Of a stretch of 64,000 nt of DNA, positions 8,543 to 18,749 are shown piece after piece. Made by a program: the position numbers and the translations under genes. Below the pieces are notes generated by a model. It ran no database searches and was not told the DNA's origin. It worked only from the letters and a program-made list of their open reading frames with translations. The stretch is taken from positions 682,001 to 746,000 of the forward strand of contig NZ_AP025503.1 of assembly GCF_024347575.1 (NCBI RefSeq), in the 5' to 3' direction. The stretch is from Vibrio pelagius (lineage in GTDB: Bacteria; Pseudomonadota; Gammaproteobacteria; Enterobacterales; Vibrionaceae). The first letter of the stretch is position 1; every line of letters starts with the position of its first letter.

Positions 8543-10246
8543 ATGGCGACGATATCCAGACAGGCTTATGCCGAGATGTTTGGGCCAACGGTCGGTGACC
8601 GAGTGCGTCTTGCAGATACCGATTTATGGCTAGAAGTAGAAAAGGACTACACCGTTTACGGTGACGAAGTGAAGTTTGGTGGCGGCAAAGTGATTCGTGA
8701 TGGCATGGGACAGAGCCAGCGAGTGAGCGCAGAAACGCCAGATCTCGTGATCACCAATGCCGTCGTGCTCGATTATTGGGGCATCGTAAAAGCCGATGTT
8801 GCGATTAAAGATGGCCGCATTCAGGCGCTCGGTAAAGCGGGCAACCCAGACGTTCAGCCGGGCGTTGATATCGTGATTGGCCCGGGCACCGAAATCTTAG
8901 CCGGTGAGGGCGCAATCCTGACGGCTGGTGGCATTGATTCACACATTCACTTTATCTGCCCGCAGCAGATTGAAGAGGCGTTGGCGTCAGGCGTCACAAC
9001 CATGATCGGTGGTGGTACTGGGCCAAATACAGGAACTAACGCCACCACCTGTACGCCGGGTCCGTGGAACATGCACCGTATGTTGGAAGCCTTGGACGAA
9101 TACCCAATGAACTTTGGCTTACTCGGCAAGGGTAACGCCAGCCAACCAGAAGCATTACGTGAGCAAGTGGCTGCGGGTGCAGTGGGCTTAAAGCTGCACG
9201 AAGATTGGGGAACTACGCCCGCATCGATTGATACGTGTTTAAGTGTTGCTGATGAGATGGATGTACAAGTTGCGATTCATACTGACACCTTGAACGAATC
9301 AGGCTTTGTGGAATCGACACTCGGTGCAATTGGTGATCGCGTGATTCATACCTACCACACTGAAGGAGCAGGTGGCGGTCATGCGCCCGATATTATTCGT
9401 GCTGCAGGTGAACCAAATGTATTGCCGTCATCAACCAACCCAACAAGGCCTTATACCGTCAATACCGTTGATGAGCATTTAGATATGCTGATGGTGTGTC
9501 ACCACCTTTCTCCGTCGATTGCTGAAGATGTCGCGTTTGCTGAGTCTCGTATCCGCCGTGAAACCATCGCTGCTGAGGACATTCTGCACGATCTCGGTGC
9601 GTTCTCGATGATTGCATCGGATTCACAAGCGATGGGACGAGTAGGTGAGGTGATCACTCGTACTTGGCAAACCGCGCACAAGATGAAAGTGCAGCGTGGC
9701 AGCCTAGAGGAGGATTCAGACTACAGCGATAACTTCCGTCTGCGTCGCTACATTGCAAAGTACACCATTAACCCTGCCATCACTCACGGCATGGCGCATG
9801 AAATTGGCTCAATTGAAGAAGGTAAGTTGGCCGACCTTGTGTTGTGGAAACCAGCCTTTTTTGGTGTGAAACCAAGTGTAATCTTGAAAGGCGGCATGAT
9901 CGCGATGGCCCCGATGGGTGACCCTAATGCCTCTATCCCAACGCCACAGCCTGTGCACTACCGCTCTATGTTTGGTAGCTCGGGCAAGGCAAGTCAAAAC
10001 ACCTCGATGCTTTTTGTTTCTAAAGAAGCCAAGGCGCAAAACATTGATAAGCAGCTTGGGCTAAAGAGCCTGATTGGTGTGGTGAGTAACTGCCGAAATA
10101 TCAGCAAAGCAGATATGAAGCTCAACGATTGGATGCCAAAGATCGAAGTCGATTCACAAACCTATCAAGTACGAGCTGATGGACAACTGCTTGAGTGTGA
10201 GCCGGTCAAAGAGCTGCCGATGGCACAGCGTTACTTTTTGTTTTAA
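8543..10246 (+). CDS. ureC: Urease alpha (catalytic) subunit
   Basis: UreC holds the bi-nickel active site. The 567-residue protein shows [14 protein letters not shown] (metal-binding His pair), GLKLHEDWG (the carbamylated lysine), [12 protein letters not shown] (mobile flap with catalytic His) and [10 protein letters not shown] (metal Asp). Start is ATG at 8543 preceded by AAGGA; a TTG two codons earlier is less likely. All catalytic residues that I can place are present, so the enzyme should be active. The 3' end of the gene runs straight into a degenerate 16-bp tandem repeat. Confidence 0.96.
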   Translation: MATISRQAYAEMFGPTVGDRVRLADTDLWLEVEKDYTVYGDEVKFGGGKVIRDGMGQSQRVSAETPDLVITNAVVLDYWGIVKADVAIKDGRIQALGKAGNPDVQPGVDIVIGPGTEILAGEGAILTAGGIDSHIHFICPQQIEEALASGVTTMIGGGTGPNTGTNATTCTPGPWNMHRMLEALDEYPMNFGLLGKGNASQPEALREQVAAGAVGLKLHEDWGTTPASIDTCLSVADEMDVQVAIHTDTLNESGFVESTLGAIGDRVIHTYHTEGAGGGHAPDIIRAAGEPNVLPSSTNPTRPYTVNTVDEHLDMLMVCHHLSPSIAEDVAFAESRIRRETIAAEDILHDLGAFSMIASDSQAMGRVGEVITRTWQTAHKMKVQRGSLEEDSDYSDNFRLRRYIAKYTINPAITHGMAHEIGSIEEGKLADLVLWKPAFFGVKPSVILKGGMIAMAPMGDPNASIPTPQPVHYRSMFGSSGKASQNTSMLFVSKEAKAQNIDKQLGLKSLIGVVSNCRNISKADMKLNDWMPKIEVDSQTYQVRADGQLLECEPVKELPMAQRYFLF

Positions 10247-10400
10247 AGAGAAGTTGTTTTAAAGAAAAGTTGTTTTAAACAAAAGCTGTTTTGAGAAGAG
10301 CTGCTGCAGAGAACAGCGGTTTCAGAGAAGAATGGTTTTACGAAAAATTATTTTAGAGAGCTCTTGATTTGAACACTCTTGTTTTAAGAGCTCGGATTTT
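10245..10400. repeat. Degenerate 15-16 bp tandem repeat between ureC and ureE
   Basis: Ten consecutive units can be laid out: six of 16 bp (10245-10340) then four of 15 bp (10341-10400). The first two are AAAGAGAAGTTGTTTT and AAAGAAAAGTTGTTTT; later units drift but keep a purine-rich half and a TTTT or TTTA end. The array begins at the ureC stop codon and ends 54 bp before ureE. Confidence 0.75.
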
Positions 10401-10454
10401 AATTCTACGCCTTATTCAAGGTTATGAATCTCATATGGAGGTTGAGGTAATAAC

Positions 10455-10907
10455 ATGATTGAACTAACTCAAATTCAAGCAGAGCAGAGCACGACTCCCG
10501 ATGGCTTTTTGAGCCTACCGATCGACAGTCGTATTAAAAGCCGTCTTAAAGTGACGCTCGATGATGGTCGTGACGCTGGTTTGTTTCTTCCTCGCGGACA
10601 CATCCTACGTGGAGGCGAACAGCTCACCAGTGAGTGTGGTCTAACGGTCGAAGTTAAAGCAGCACCGGAAACCGTCTCTACGGTGTATTGCGATGATGCG
10701 CATCTGCTGACGCGCGTGGCTTATCACTTAGGTAACCGACATGTTCCCCTGCAAGTGGAAGCTGGCTGGGTTCGCTATCAGCACGACCATGTACTGGATG
10801 AAATGGTCGAGGGTTTAGGTGCAACAGTAACCACTGAAAAACAACCTTTTGAACCAGAAGGTGGGGCTTATGGTGGGCGCTCTGGCGGTCATCACCACCA
10901 TCACTAA
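10455..10907 (+). CDS. ureE: Urease accessory protein UreE, nickel chaperone
   Basis: UreE binds nickel and passes it to UreG/urease. The N-terminal domain includes DDGRDAGLFLPRGHILRGG and the C-terminal domain has LGNRHVPLQ (the interface metal His). The protein ends in a glycine-rich stretch followed by five histidines, a nickel-storage tail found in some UreE proteins. A GGAG site lies close to the ATG. It is separated from ureC by the tandem repeat array. Confidence 0.94.
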   Translation: MIELTQIQAEQSTTPDGFLSLPIDSRIKSRLKVTLDDGRDAGLFLPRGHILRGGEQLTSECGLTVEVKAAPETVSTVYCDDAHLLTRVAYHLGNRHVPLQVEAGWVRYQHDHVLDEMVEGLGATVTTEKQPFEPEGGAYGGRSGGHHHHH

Positions 10908-10964
10908 CACATCTATTCCTAGATACAACAACGATTTAAATAACAATAAAGCAAGGATTTCGCG

Positions 10965-11549
10965 ATGAACTTTAAACACGCTACAGGCTTAACGACACTA
11001 ACAATCGCTTCGCTAACAACACCAACATTGGCTTTCGCTCACCCAGGCCATGATCACGGCTCTCACTCACTTGTCTCTGGTTTAACGCACCCTGTTACTG
11101 GCGTCGATCACCTGATCATGCTGGTGGCATTTGGTATGTTGATTGGTGCGCTCTCTTATTCCAACAAGATCAAATCTGCTCTAGTCGGTGGCGGTCTTGT
11201 CTCTCTGATGGCAGGACTATTAGTCGGTCAAGCAATGGGCTTCTCTGTCGTGATTGAGCCTGCGATTATCGCTTCTCTGTTTGTCGTAAGCCTATGTCTA
11301 TGGCATGTGTTTTCACCTTCAACAACTAAGGTCAACAGCGTACTGGCTGTTTCAATTGGTTTCCTATTCTTCCATGGTTACGCCCACGGCGTTGAAGCTG
11401 CGTCTGGTCTTGCACAGTTCGCGGCAGGCATGGGCGTAAGTGCTTTAGGATTGATGGGCGTTGGCTATGTTGCAGGCAAGGCGCTGTATTCAAAATGGGC
11501 ATCTCTGGGTGTGGCTTCGCTAAGCGCGCTGTTTTTAATGGCGGCCTAG
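10965..11549 (+). CDS. ureJ: HupE/UreJ family nickel permease-like protein
   Basis: The 194-residue membrane protein has a signal peptide, then AHPGHDHGSH and GLTHPVTGVDHLIMLVAFG, the HupE/UreJ signature, and about six hydrophobic helices with a FHGYAHG motif. HupE/UreJ proteins are thought to import nickel for hydrogenase or urease. Its position between ureE and ureF supports a role in nickel supply to urease. Confidence 0.88.
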   Translation: MNFKHATGLTTLTIASLTTPTLAFAHPGHDHGSHSLVSGLTHPVTGVDHLIMLVAFGMLIGALSYSNKIKSALVGGGLVSLMAGLLVGQAMGFSVVIEPAIIASLFVVSLCLWHVFSPSTTKVNSVLAVSIGFLFFHGYAHGVEAASGLAQFAAGMGVSALGLMGVGYVAGKALYSKWASLGVASLSALFLMAA

Positions 11550-11570
11550 ATTGTCCGTAGGGAGATAAGC

Positions 11571-12251
11571 ATGCAAGCAACAGCGAATGTCGCGAGCTAT
11601 CGCCTATTTCAATTAATTAGCCCTTCATTGCCCATTGGTGGCTTCACCTATTCTCAGGGGCTGGAGTATGCCGTGGAAGCGGGTTGGGTGACCAACCGCG
11701 CTACGATGGAGCAGTGGCTGAACTATATGGCGAACTCAAGTGTCGCCACTCTAGAGCTGCCAATTATAGACCGACTCTATCTGGCACTAGAACAAGGCGA
11801 GCTCGATCAGATTGAGTACTGGTGTGATTTTTTGTACGCAAGCCGGGAAACCAGCGAGCTGCGCGCTGAGGAGAAACAGCGTGGGCTGGCGTTGTTTACT
11901 CTGCTAAAACGATTGGAGATTGATGTCTCTGTCATGGATTCAATCCAATCGCACCCAAATCAACTGTTGGGATTCTGCATAGCAGCAAGGCATTGGAAAA
12001 TCAGTTTAGAGGATTTAAAGCAAGGCTATCTATGGAGTTGGTTAGAGAACTTGGTCACTGCTGGCGTGAAGCTAGTGCCACTTGGTCAAACCGATGGTCA
12101 GCTAGCACTACTGAATGTCACACAACGATTTCCTGAAGTGATCAATCAGGCGCGAAAAATTGAAGAGTGGATGATTGGCAGTTTCACGCCCTCGCTTTCG
12201 ATTGCCAGCTCACTGCATGAAACACAATACACAAGACTATTTCGTTCATAG
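11571..12251 (+). CDS. ureF: Urease accessory protein UreF
   Basis: UreF joins UreD on apo-urease and acts on the UreG GTPase. The 226-residue protein starts with the family motif [20 protein letters not shown] (residues about 14-33). It begins 21 bp after ureJ with a GGGAG ribosome site and is followed by ureG at 38 bp. Confidence 0.93.
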   Translation: MQATANVASYRLFQLISPSLPIGGFTYSQGLEYAVEAGWVTNRATMEQWLNYMANSSVATLELPIIDRLYLALEQGELDQIEYWCDFLYASRETSELRAEEKQRGLALFTLLKRLEIDVSVMDSIQSHPNQLLGFCIAARHWKISLEDLKQGYLWSWLENLVTAGVKLVPLGQTDGQLALLNVTQRFPEVINQARKIEEWMIGSFTPSLSIASSLHETQYTRLFRS

Positions 12252-12289
12252 CGCAACGATGTAGTGAAAAGAATATAAGGAATAAGACT

Positions 12290-12928
12290 ATGGAAAGTTA
12301 TAAGCAACCGCTTCGAATCGGTATTGGCGGCCCAGTAGGCTCTGGTAAAACGGCACTGCTTGAGGTGCTGTGTAAGGCGATTCGTGACAAGCTCAATATC
12401 GCGGTCGTGACCAACGATATCTATACACAGGAAGATGCAAAAATCCTCACGCGAGCTGAAGCTTTAGAACCTGACCGTATCATCGGTGTGGAGACGGGCG
12501 GCTGCCCACACACTGCGATTCGTGAAGATGCGTCGATGAACCTTGCAGCCGTTGAAGAGCTGGCTAAGCTGCACAAAAATCTTGATGTGGTGTTTGTTGA
12601 GAGTGGTGGCGATAACCTGAGTGCGACGTTCAGTCCAGAGCTTGCTGATCTGACTATCTATGTAATTGATGTAGCAGAAGGGGAGAAGATCCCACGCAAA
12701 GGCGGCCCGGGTATTACTCGCTCGGATCTGCTGGTGATCAACAAGATTGATTTGGCACCCTATGTTGGCGCGTCGCTAGAAGTGATGGAGCAAGACACGC
12801 AACGTATGCGTCCAACCAAACCGTTTGTGTTTACCAATCTTAAAGAGAGTAAAGGGTTAGACACCATTATCGATTTCATTGTGACCGAAGGAATGCTTAC
12901 GCTTAAAGAGCCCGAGAAAACAAGTTAG
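12290..12928 (+). CDS. ureG: Urease accessory GTPase UreG
   Basis: UreG is the GTPase that loads nickel into urease. It shows the P-loop GPVGSGKT (residues 14-21), the metal-binding CPH motif (C72-H74), [19 protein letters not shown] and the base-recognition NKID. Length 212 is normal. It is the last gene of the urease unit and ends before a bidirectional terminator. Confidence 0.95.
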   Translation: MESYKQPLRIGIGGPVGSGKTALLEVLCKAIRDKLNIAVVTNDIYTQEDAKILTRAEALEPDRIIGVETGGCPHTAIREDASMNLAAVEELAKLHKNLDVVFVESGGDNLSATFSPELADLTIYVIDVAEGEKIPRKGGPGITRSDLLVINKIDLAPYVGASLEVMEQDTQRMRPTKPFVFTNLKESKGLDTIIDFIVTEGMLTLKEPEKTS

Positions 12929-12965
12929 TCATTCGCAGCTTCTGATAACTCCCCCCCCCATAAGC

Positions 12966-12996
12966 AAAGCCCTATCAAATCTGATAGGGCTTTCTA
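12966..12996. terminator. Bidirectional terminator between ureG and xseA
   Basis: The stem AAAGCCCTATCA / TGATAGGGCTTT with a 4-5 nt loop can serve the convergent genes ureG (+) and xseA (-). A run of nine C lies just before it at 12951-12959. Confidence 0.85.
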
Positions 12997-13016
12997 ATTG
13001 AGTGCGGCTAAGTTGA

Positions 13017-14357
13017 TTATGCTTTTGCAATCTTTTGGGTGACTTGAGATTCAATCACGCCATCTTCAACTTGCGTTTTTATCACTTCGCCAACATTCAC
13101 ATCTTCAATCGAAGAGACTGTCTGTTTAGAAGCTGAATGAGTGATGCTGTAGCCACGCTTAAGTGTCGCGAGTGGACTTACTGTTTCCAGCTTCTCAGCG
13201 GCCATAGCCAGCTGGTGGCGAGTGGTTAGCAGTGTTTTATCCATCGCATCCAATAGCTTTTGCTCAGAGCGTTGCAGGTGCAGCTTTTGTTCACCCAAGT
13301 GTTTCACCGGCGAGTGGAGTTGCAACTGGTGGTGTTTACGCTCGATACGTTGTTGGTGCTGTTTTAAGTATTGAGTTATACCACGACGCAAACGCATATC
13401 GAGATCATCAAGTTGCTGACTCTGCTTTTGTAGCTGGTAGCTTGGATGCTGCTTCTCTAAGCGGAATTTGAGTGCATGTGTCGTTTGTGCATATTTCATC
13501 AATGAGTGACGAATCGCACTGATCAAACGCGCACGCTTGGCAGAAAAAGCTTGCTCTTTGTGGCTGTTGTCACGGCTAACCAGTTCAGCCGCCGCTGATG
13601 GAGTTGGCGCGCGCATATCAGCAACAAAGTCAGCAATCGTCACATCTATTTCGTGACCGACAGCGCTGATGATCGGGATTTGGCTTGCCGCAATGGTGCG
13701 CGCAACGATTTCGTTGTTAAAGCACCAAAGGTCTTCCAGCGAACCACCACCACGGCCAACAATCAATACATCACATTCGTTGCGCTCATTGGCACGCCCA
13801 ATCGCTTGAGCAATCTGAATCGCTGCTTCTTCACCTTGAACCATGGTTGGGTAAACAACAACAGGCAAAGATGGATCACGACGCTTAAGTACGTCCAAGA
13901 TATCGTAGAGAGCGGCACCCGTTTTCGAAGTGATGACACCAACACGCTTAGGATGCTCAGGCAGTGGCTGCTTATTGGATTGAGCGAATAGGCCTTCTGC
14001 AGCAAGGTTCATCTTGAGTTTTTCAAACTCTTGTTGAAGTCGACCATCCCCCTCAGGCTGCATGCTTTCAATGATCAGCTGATAGTCACCACGCGGCTCA
14101 TAAAGAGAGAGGCGAGCTTTAACCAGCACTTGATTGCCGTTCTGAGGTTTAAATGTCACTCGACGGTTGTTGCCACGAAACATGGCACACTTTACCTGAG
14201 CGCGAGAATCTTTAAGAGTGAGATACCAGTGACCTGAGACAGGTGCTGAGAAATTGGAGATCTCGCCGACGAGCCAGACAATACCCATTTCATTTTCAAG
14301 AAGAAGTCGAACCTCCGCATTGAGGCGAGAAACAGTAAAGATGTTTGGATTGGTCAT
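13017..14357 (-). CDS. xseA: Exodeoxyribonuclease VII large subunit
   Basis: XseA with XseB degrades single-stranded DNA from both ends. The N-terminal OB-fold is seen in FTVSRLNAEVR...GEISNFSAPVSGHWYLTLKD and the catalytic core in GVITSKTGAA, IVGRGGGSLEDLW and SAVGHEIDVTIADFVAD. The C-terminal half is a long coiled coil. I set the start at MTNPNIF (14357), 446 residues as in the family; a start 14 codons earlier is possible but less conserved. It is divergent from guaB. Confidence 0.94.
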   Translation of the reverse strand: MTNPNIFTVSRLNAEVRLLLENEMGIVWLVGEISNFSAPVSGHWYLTLKDSRAQVKCAMFRGNNRRVTFKPQNGNQVLVKARLSLYEPRGDYQLIIESMQPEGDGRLQQEFEKLKMNLAAEGLFAQSNKQPLPEHPKRVGVITSKTGAALYDILDVLKRRDPSLPVVVYPTMVQGEEAAIQIAQAIGRANERNECDVLIVGRGGGSLEDLWCFNNEIVARTIAASQIPIISAVGHEIDVTIADFVADMRAPTPSAAAELVSRDNSHKEQAFSAKRARLISAIRHSLMKYAQTTHALKFRLEKQHPSYQLQKQSQQLDDLDMRLRRGITQYLKQHQQRIERKHHQLQLHSPVKHLGEQKLHLQRSEQKLLDAMDKTLLTTRHQLAMAAEKLETVSPLATLKRGYSITHSASKQTVSSIEDVNVGEVIKTQVEDGVIESQVTQKIAKA

Positions 14358-14499
14358 AGAGGCGCTATCTTTGTCGGACGGTCTTATGTCGTATCTCACA
14401 GGGCGTGAGTATGGAAGATAGCGGCAATATAATACATATCAAGGGGGTAAATGCAAATAAAAAATATAAAAATGTGTAGCCAAGCGATTTCCCCGTGCG

Positions 14500-14565
14500 T
14501 ATAATCCCTCCGCAATATCTAATCCTAAGAGCTTCATTATGCGAAACGATGAAGCGGGATTTTTC
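14500..14565 (+). promoter_or_regulatory. guaB promoter and leader hairpin
   Basis: A consensus TATAAT lies at 14500-14505. Downstream, GCTTCAT (14531-14537) pairs with ATGAAGC (14549-14555) and is followed by GGGATTTTTC. This resembles a weak intrinsic terminator 30 bp before the guaB start and could act as an attenuator. Confidence 0.45.
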
Positions 14566-14595
14566 TTTCTACCCCTCAATTGTGAGATATTGCAA

Positions 14596-16059
14596 ATGCT
14601 AAGAATTGCCAAAGAAGCGCTGACATTCGATGACGTACTACTTGTGCCAGCACACTCCACTGTTCTCCCAAACACAGCTGATCTTCGCACTCAGTTGACT
14701 AAAAACATTTCACTGAACATCCCTATGATTTCTGCGTCGATGGATACCGTGACGGAAGCTCGTCTGGCTATCGCACTCGCGCAAGAAGGTGGCATTGGCT
14801 TTATCCACAAGAACATGTCTATCGAGAAACAAGCTGAGATGGTTCGTCAGGTTAAAATCTACGAAGCAGGTGTGGTTTCTCACCCTGTAACAGTAAGCCC
14901 TGATGCAACAATCGCTGACGTTGTCGCTCTAACTGAGAAGCACGGCTTTGCTGGTTTCCCAGTGGTTACTGAAACAAATGAACTGGTTGGTATCATTACT
15001 GGTCGTGATGTTCGCTTCGTAACAGACTTGTCTAAGAAAGTAGACGTAGTGATGACGCCTAAGTCGCGTCTAGCTTCAGTTAAAGAAGGTGCAACACGTG
15101 AAGAAGTGCAAGAAAAAATGCACGAAGCACGCGTTGAGAAAGTGCTGGTAGTGAACGATGAGTTCCAACTAACCGGTATGATCACAGCAAAAGATTTCCA
15201 TAAAGCAGAACGTAAGCCTAACGCATGTAAAGATGAGCGCGGCAGTCTACGTGTTGGTGCCGCTGTCGGCGCTGGCGCTGGTAACGAAGAGCGCGTTGCT
15301 GCTCTTGTTGAAGCTGGTGTAGATGTTCTACTTATCGACTCTTCACACGGTCACTCTGAAGGTGTCCTAAACCGTATCCGCGAAACTCGCGCAGCTTACC
15401 CAGATCTAGAGATCATTGGTGGTAACGTTGCAACGGGTGCAGGTGCTCGTGCACTTATCGAAGCTGGCGTAAGCGCAGTTAAAGTAGGTATCGGCCCTGG
15501 TTCTATCTGTACAACTCGTATCGTTACTGGTGTTGGTGTTCCTCAAGTAACAGCAATCGCAGACGCAGCAGAAGTGGCTAACGAATACGGCATCCCAGTT
15601 ATCGCTGATGGCGGTATCCGTTTCTCTGGTGACATCTGTAAAGCAATCGTAGCTGGCGCATCTTGTGTGATGGTGGGTTCTATGTTTGCTGGTACTGAAG
15701 AAGCACCGGGCGAGGTTATCCTTTACAACGGTCGTTCTTACAAGTCTTACCGTGGTATGGGTTCTCTTGGCGCAATGTCTCAAGGTTCTTCTGACCGTTA
15801 CTTCCAGTCTGACAACGCAGCAGACAAACTGGTACCAGAAGGTATCGAAGGTCGTATCGCATACAAAGGTCGCCTAAAAGAGATCGTTCACCAACAAATG
15901 GGTGGTCTTCGCTCAAGCATGGGCCTAACTGGTTCAGCAACTATCGAAGATATGCGTACTAAAGCAGAGTTTGTTCGTATCTCTGGTGCAGGCATGAAAG
16001 AGTCTCACGTACACGACGTTCAAATTACTAAAGAAGCGCCTAACTACCGTCTAGGTTAA
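14596..16059 (+). CDS. guaB: IMP dehydrogenase
   Basis: GuaB oxidises IMP to XMP, the first committed step of GMP synthesis. The 487-residue protein begins [19 protein letters not shown], has two CBS domains around residues 90-205, and the active-site loop [15 protein letters not shown] with the catalytic Cys. The upstream in-frame ATG at 14539 would read through the leader hairpin and is rejected. Codon use is strongly biased, as in highly expressed Vibrio genes. Confidence 0.96.
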   Translation: MLRIAKEALTFDDVLLVPAHSTVLPNTADLRTQLTKNISLNIPMISASMDTVTEARLAIALAQEGGIGFIHKNMSIEKQAEMVRQVKIYEAGVVSHPVTVSPDATIADVVALTEKHGFAGFPVVTETNELVGIITGRDVRFVTDLSKKVDVVMTPKSRLASVKEGATREEVQEKMHEARVEKVLVVNDEFQLTGMITAKDFHKAERKPNACKDERGSLRVGAAVGAGAGNEERVAALVEAGVDVLLIDSSHGHSEGVLNRIRETRAAYPDLEIIGGNVATGAGARALIEAGVSAVKVGIGPGSICTTRIVTGVGVPQVTAIADAAEVANEYGIPVIADGGIRFSGDICKAIVAGASCVMVGSMFAGTEEAPGEVILYNGRSYKSYRGMGSLGAMSQGSSDRYFQSDNAADKLVPEGIEGRIAYKGRLKEIVHQQMGGLRSSMGLTGSATIEDMRTKAEFVRISGAGMKESHVHDVQITKEAPNYRLG

Positions 16060-16168
16060 TCGACTTCTTTAAACGTTTTATAGTGTGCCCATTAGAGGCA
16101 CACTGTTTTATCTAGCTCTGTTTTTTCTCTATCTATATAGTGATTAAACATTGAGTAAGAGAAAATTG

Positions 16169-16184
16169 ACGAAAACGTTTGCTT
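16169..16184 (+). promoter_or_regulatory. PurR operator-like site upstream of guaA
   Basis: ACGAAAACGTTTGCTT matches 14 of 16 bases of the PurR consensus ACGCAAACGTTTGCGT and overlaps a possible TTGACG -35. It suggests guaA has its own purine-regulated promoter here, although guaB is only about 200 bp upstream. Confidence 0.6.
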
Positions 16185-16258
16185 TATTTCTTGAAGAGTT
16201 AATGAGAGGTGAGTAAACTCGCCTCCGTTTCATCACATAGCCAATAAGACTGCTTACA

Positions 16259-17812
16259 ATGACTAAAAATATTCATGACCAACGTATTCTAATTCTAGAT
16301 TTCGGCTCTCAATACACGCAGCTAGTTGCTCGTCGTATTCGTGAAATCGGTGTTTACTGTGAACTTTGGAGCTGGGACGTAGAAGAAGCGGATATTCGTG
16401 AATTCAACCCAGACGGCATCATCCTTTCTGGTGGCCCTGAAAGTGTAACGGAAGAGAATTCTCCACGTGCACCTCAGTACGTATTTGATTCAGGTGTTCC
16501 TGTATTCGGTATCTGCTACGGCATGCAAACGATGGCTGAGCAACTTGGCGGTAAAGTAGCAACGTCTACTGAGCGTGAGTTCGGCTACGCAGCAGTACAA
16601 GTAACGGGTGAATCTGCACTGTTTGCTGATCTAGAAGCATCTCAAGATGTTTGGATGAGCCACGGTGACAAAGTAGTAGAAATCCCAGCTGACTTCGTTA
16701 AAACAGGTGAAACAGACACTTGTCCTTACGCAGCAATGGCGAACGAAGAGAAGAAATACTACGGCGTTCAATTCCACCCAGAAGTAACGCACACTAAGAA
16801 CGGCATGAAAATGCTAGAAAACTTCGTTCTTAATGTATGTGGTTGTGAAGGCCTTTGGACTTCTGCTTCAATCATTGAAGATGCAGTTGCACGTATTAAA
16901 GAGCAAGTAGGTGACGACGAAGTTATCCTTGGTCTATCTGGTGGTGTTGATTCATCGGTAGTTGCGATGCTTGCTCACCGTGCAATCGGCGACAAACTAA
17001 CGTGCGTATTCGTAGATAACGGCCTACTTCGTCTCAACGAAGCTGAGCAAGTTATGGATATGTTCGGCAACAAGTTTGGTCTAAACATCATCCACGTTAA
17101 CGCTGAAGACCGTTTCCTAGAAGCACTTAAAGGTGAGAACGATCCTGAAGCTAAGCGTAAGATCATCGGTCACGTATTCGTAGATATCTTCGACGAAGAG
17201 TCTAAGAAACTGAAAAATGCTAAGTGGCTAGCTCAGGGTACTATCTACCCAGACGTAATTGAGTCTGCGGCATCTAAGACGGGTAAAGCGCACGTCATCA
17301 AGTCTCACCACAACGTTGGTGGTCTTCCAGACGATATGGAAATGGGCCTTGTTGAGCCTCTACGTGAGCTGTTTAAAGATGAAGTACGTAAGATCGGTCT
17401 AGAGCTTGGTCTTCCATACAACATGCTTTACCGCCACCCATTCCCGGGTCCAGGTCTAGGTGTTCGTGTTCTTGGCGAAATCAAGAAAGAGTACTGTGAT
17501 TTGCTACGTCGCGCTGATGCGATCTTCATTGAAGAGCTTCACGCTGCTGACCTTTACCACAAAGTATCTCAAGCGTTCACGGTATTCCTACCAGTTCGCT
17601 CTGTTGGTGTAATGGGCGATGGCCGTAAGTACGATTGGGTTGTGTCTCTACGTGCTGTAGAAACAATCGACTTCATGACTGCTCACTGGGCACACCTGCC
17701 ATACGACTTCCTAGGTAAGGTTTCTAACCGTATTATCAACGAAGTTGACGGCATTTCACGTGTTGTTTACGACATCTCTGGTAAGCCACCAGCAACAATC
17801 GAGTGGGAATAA
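16259..17812 (+). CDS. guaA: GMP synthase (glutamine-hydrolysing)
   Basis: GuaA aminates XMP to GMP. The N-terminal class I glutaminase has ILSGGPESV, the nucleophile in GICYGMQ, and HPEVTH. The ATP-pyrophosphatase domain follows with [11 protein letters not shown], and the C-terminal dimerisation domain ends KPPATIEWE, the universal GuaA end. 517 residues is the expected length. An intrinsic terminator follows. Confidence 0.97.
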   Translation: MTKNIHDQRILILDFGSQYTQLVARRIREIGVYCELWSWDVEEADIREFNPDGIILSGGPESVTEENSPRAPQYVFDSGVPVFGICYGMQTMAEQLGGKVATSTEREFGYAAVQVTGESALFADLEASQDVWMSHGDKVVEIPADFVKTGETDTCPYAAMANEEKKYYGVQFHPEVTHTKNGMKMLENFVLNVCGCEGLWTSASIIEDAVARIKEQVGDDEVILGLSGGVDSSVVAMLAHRAIGDKLTCVFVDNGLLRLNEAEQVMDMFGNKFGLNIIHVNAEDRFLEALKGENDPEAKRKIIGHVFVDIFDEESKKLKNAKWLAQGTIYPDVIESAASKTGKAHVIKSHHNVGGLPDDMEMGLVEPLRELFKDEVRKIGLELGLPYNMLYRHPFPGPGLGVRVLGEIKKEYCDLLRRADAIFIEELHAADLYHKVSQAFTVFLPVRSVGVMGDGRKYDWVVSLRAVETIDFMTAHWAHLPYDFLGKVSNRIINEVDGISRVVYDISGKPPATIEWE

Positions 17813-17856
17813 TCTCTCTCTGTTGATGTAATCGAGACAAATTTGTCTTAGATTCT

Positions 17857-17890
17857 AGAAGCTTCGAACTCAGTTCGGGGCTTTTTGTTT
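17857..17890 (+). terminator. Intrinsic terminator after guaA
   Basis: The stem AAGCTTCGAACT / AGTTCGGGGCTT (with G-U pairs) is followed by TTTTGTTTTTTT. Confidence 0.75.
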
Positions 17891-18034
17891 TTTTGAAGCC
17901 AATCGCCAGAATGATCATTTACTCAACCTAAGTTTTCGATAACTGGATTACCTCAAATACGGTTTATAGATTAAAATTTTATTATAATTTTTATTGGTTT
18001 TGTTTAACCCCTATTTGATAAAGGTAAATTCGCA

Positions 18035-18628
18035 ATGTCGACCAAACTAGCTAACCCAGCGCCACTTGGCTTAATGGGTTTCGGTATGACCACTATTCTT
18101 CTTAATATTCACAACGCAGGTTTCTTCCCGATTGATTCGATGATCCTAGCGATGGGTATTTTCTATGGTGGTTTGAGCCAAGTGATTGTCGGCACTATGT
18201 GCTTTAAGCGTGGTGACACGTTCGGTACGACAGCATTTACTTCTTACGGTCTATTTTGGTTGACACTGGTTGGTCTGATCGTAATGCCTTACATGGGCCT
18301 ACCAGCAAGCCCAGCAAGCTTTATGGGCTGGTATCTACTACTGTGGGGCGTATTCACAGGCTTCATGTTCATCGGATCTTTATGCTACCCAGTCGCGAAG
18401 CAAGTGGTCTTCGGCTCTCTAACGATTCTATTCTTCCTACTAGCAGCGCGTGACTTCACGGGTAGCGAACTTATCGGCACCATCGCTGGTTTTGAAGGTA
18501 TCTTCTGTGGCGCTTCTGCTATCTACTTTGCAATGGCTCAAGTGATCAACAACGAATACGGTCGCACAGTATTGCCAATCGGTGAGAAGAAAGCACCGCA
18601 AGTTGCAACGCAAGAGATCGCAGCTTAA
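18035..18628 (+). CDS. Acetate/succinate transporter, SatP/YaaH (GPR1/FUN34) family
   Basis: The 197-residue membrane protein begins with the family signature NPAPLGLMGFGMTTILLN (residues about 7-24) and has six hydrophobic helices. E. coli SatP (YaaH) is an acetate-succinate:proton symporter of similar size and the same signature. The AmiS/UreI urea channel family is another small six-helix group, but the NPAPLGL motif favours SatP. It is monocistronic, with a terminator on both sides. Confidence 0.85.
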   Translation: MSTKLANPAPLGLMGFGMTTILLNIHNAGFFPIDSMILAMGIFYGGLSQVIVGTMCFKRGDTFGTTAFTSYGLFWLTLVGLIVMPYMGLPASPASFMGWYLLLWGVFTGFMFIGSLCYPVAKQVVFGSLTILFFLLAARDFTGSELIGTIAGFEGIFCGASAIYFAMAQVINNEYGRTVLPIGEKKAPQVATQEIAA

Positions 18629-18666
18629 GACCGGTTTTTGAGAACAGGCTTAAGAGACAGGAAAAC

Positions 18667-18703
18667 AAAACGGGTTAGCCGACATGGCTAACCCGTTTTT
18701 TAT
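18667..18703. terminator. Terminator between satP-like gene and AGCS symporter
   Basis: A perfect stem AAAACGGGTTAGCC / GGCTAACCCGTTTT with a 5-nt loop and a T-run; it is symmetric enough to serve both convergent genes. Confidence 0.9.
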
Positions 18704-18749
18704 TATCGCTGAATAGACCTTACAGCATCTATCCAGCTTAGGCGTTTAC

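Noticed and set aside
12951..12959. Phase-variable poly-C tract
   Set aside because: Nine C lie between ureG and the terminator, outside any coding frame and not in a promoter; it is probably neutral.
15406..15783. Antisense ORFs within guaB, guaA, urt, ureC and dnaK
   Set aside because: Long opposite-strand frames are produced by the strong codon bias of these genes; none has a ribosome site or recognisable protein.
18035..18628. UreI/AmiS urea channel
   Set aside because: The small six-helix size and the nearby urease genes suggested it, but the NPAPLGL motif is the SatP/GPR1 signature and it lies beyond xseA and guaBA.
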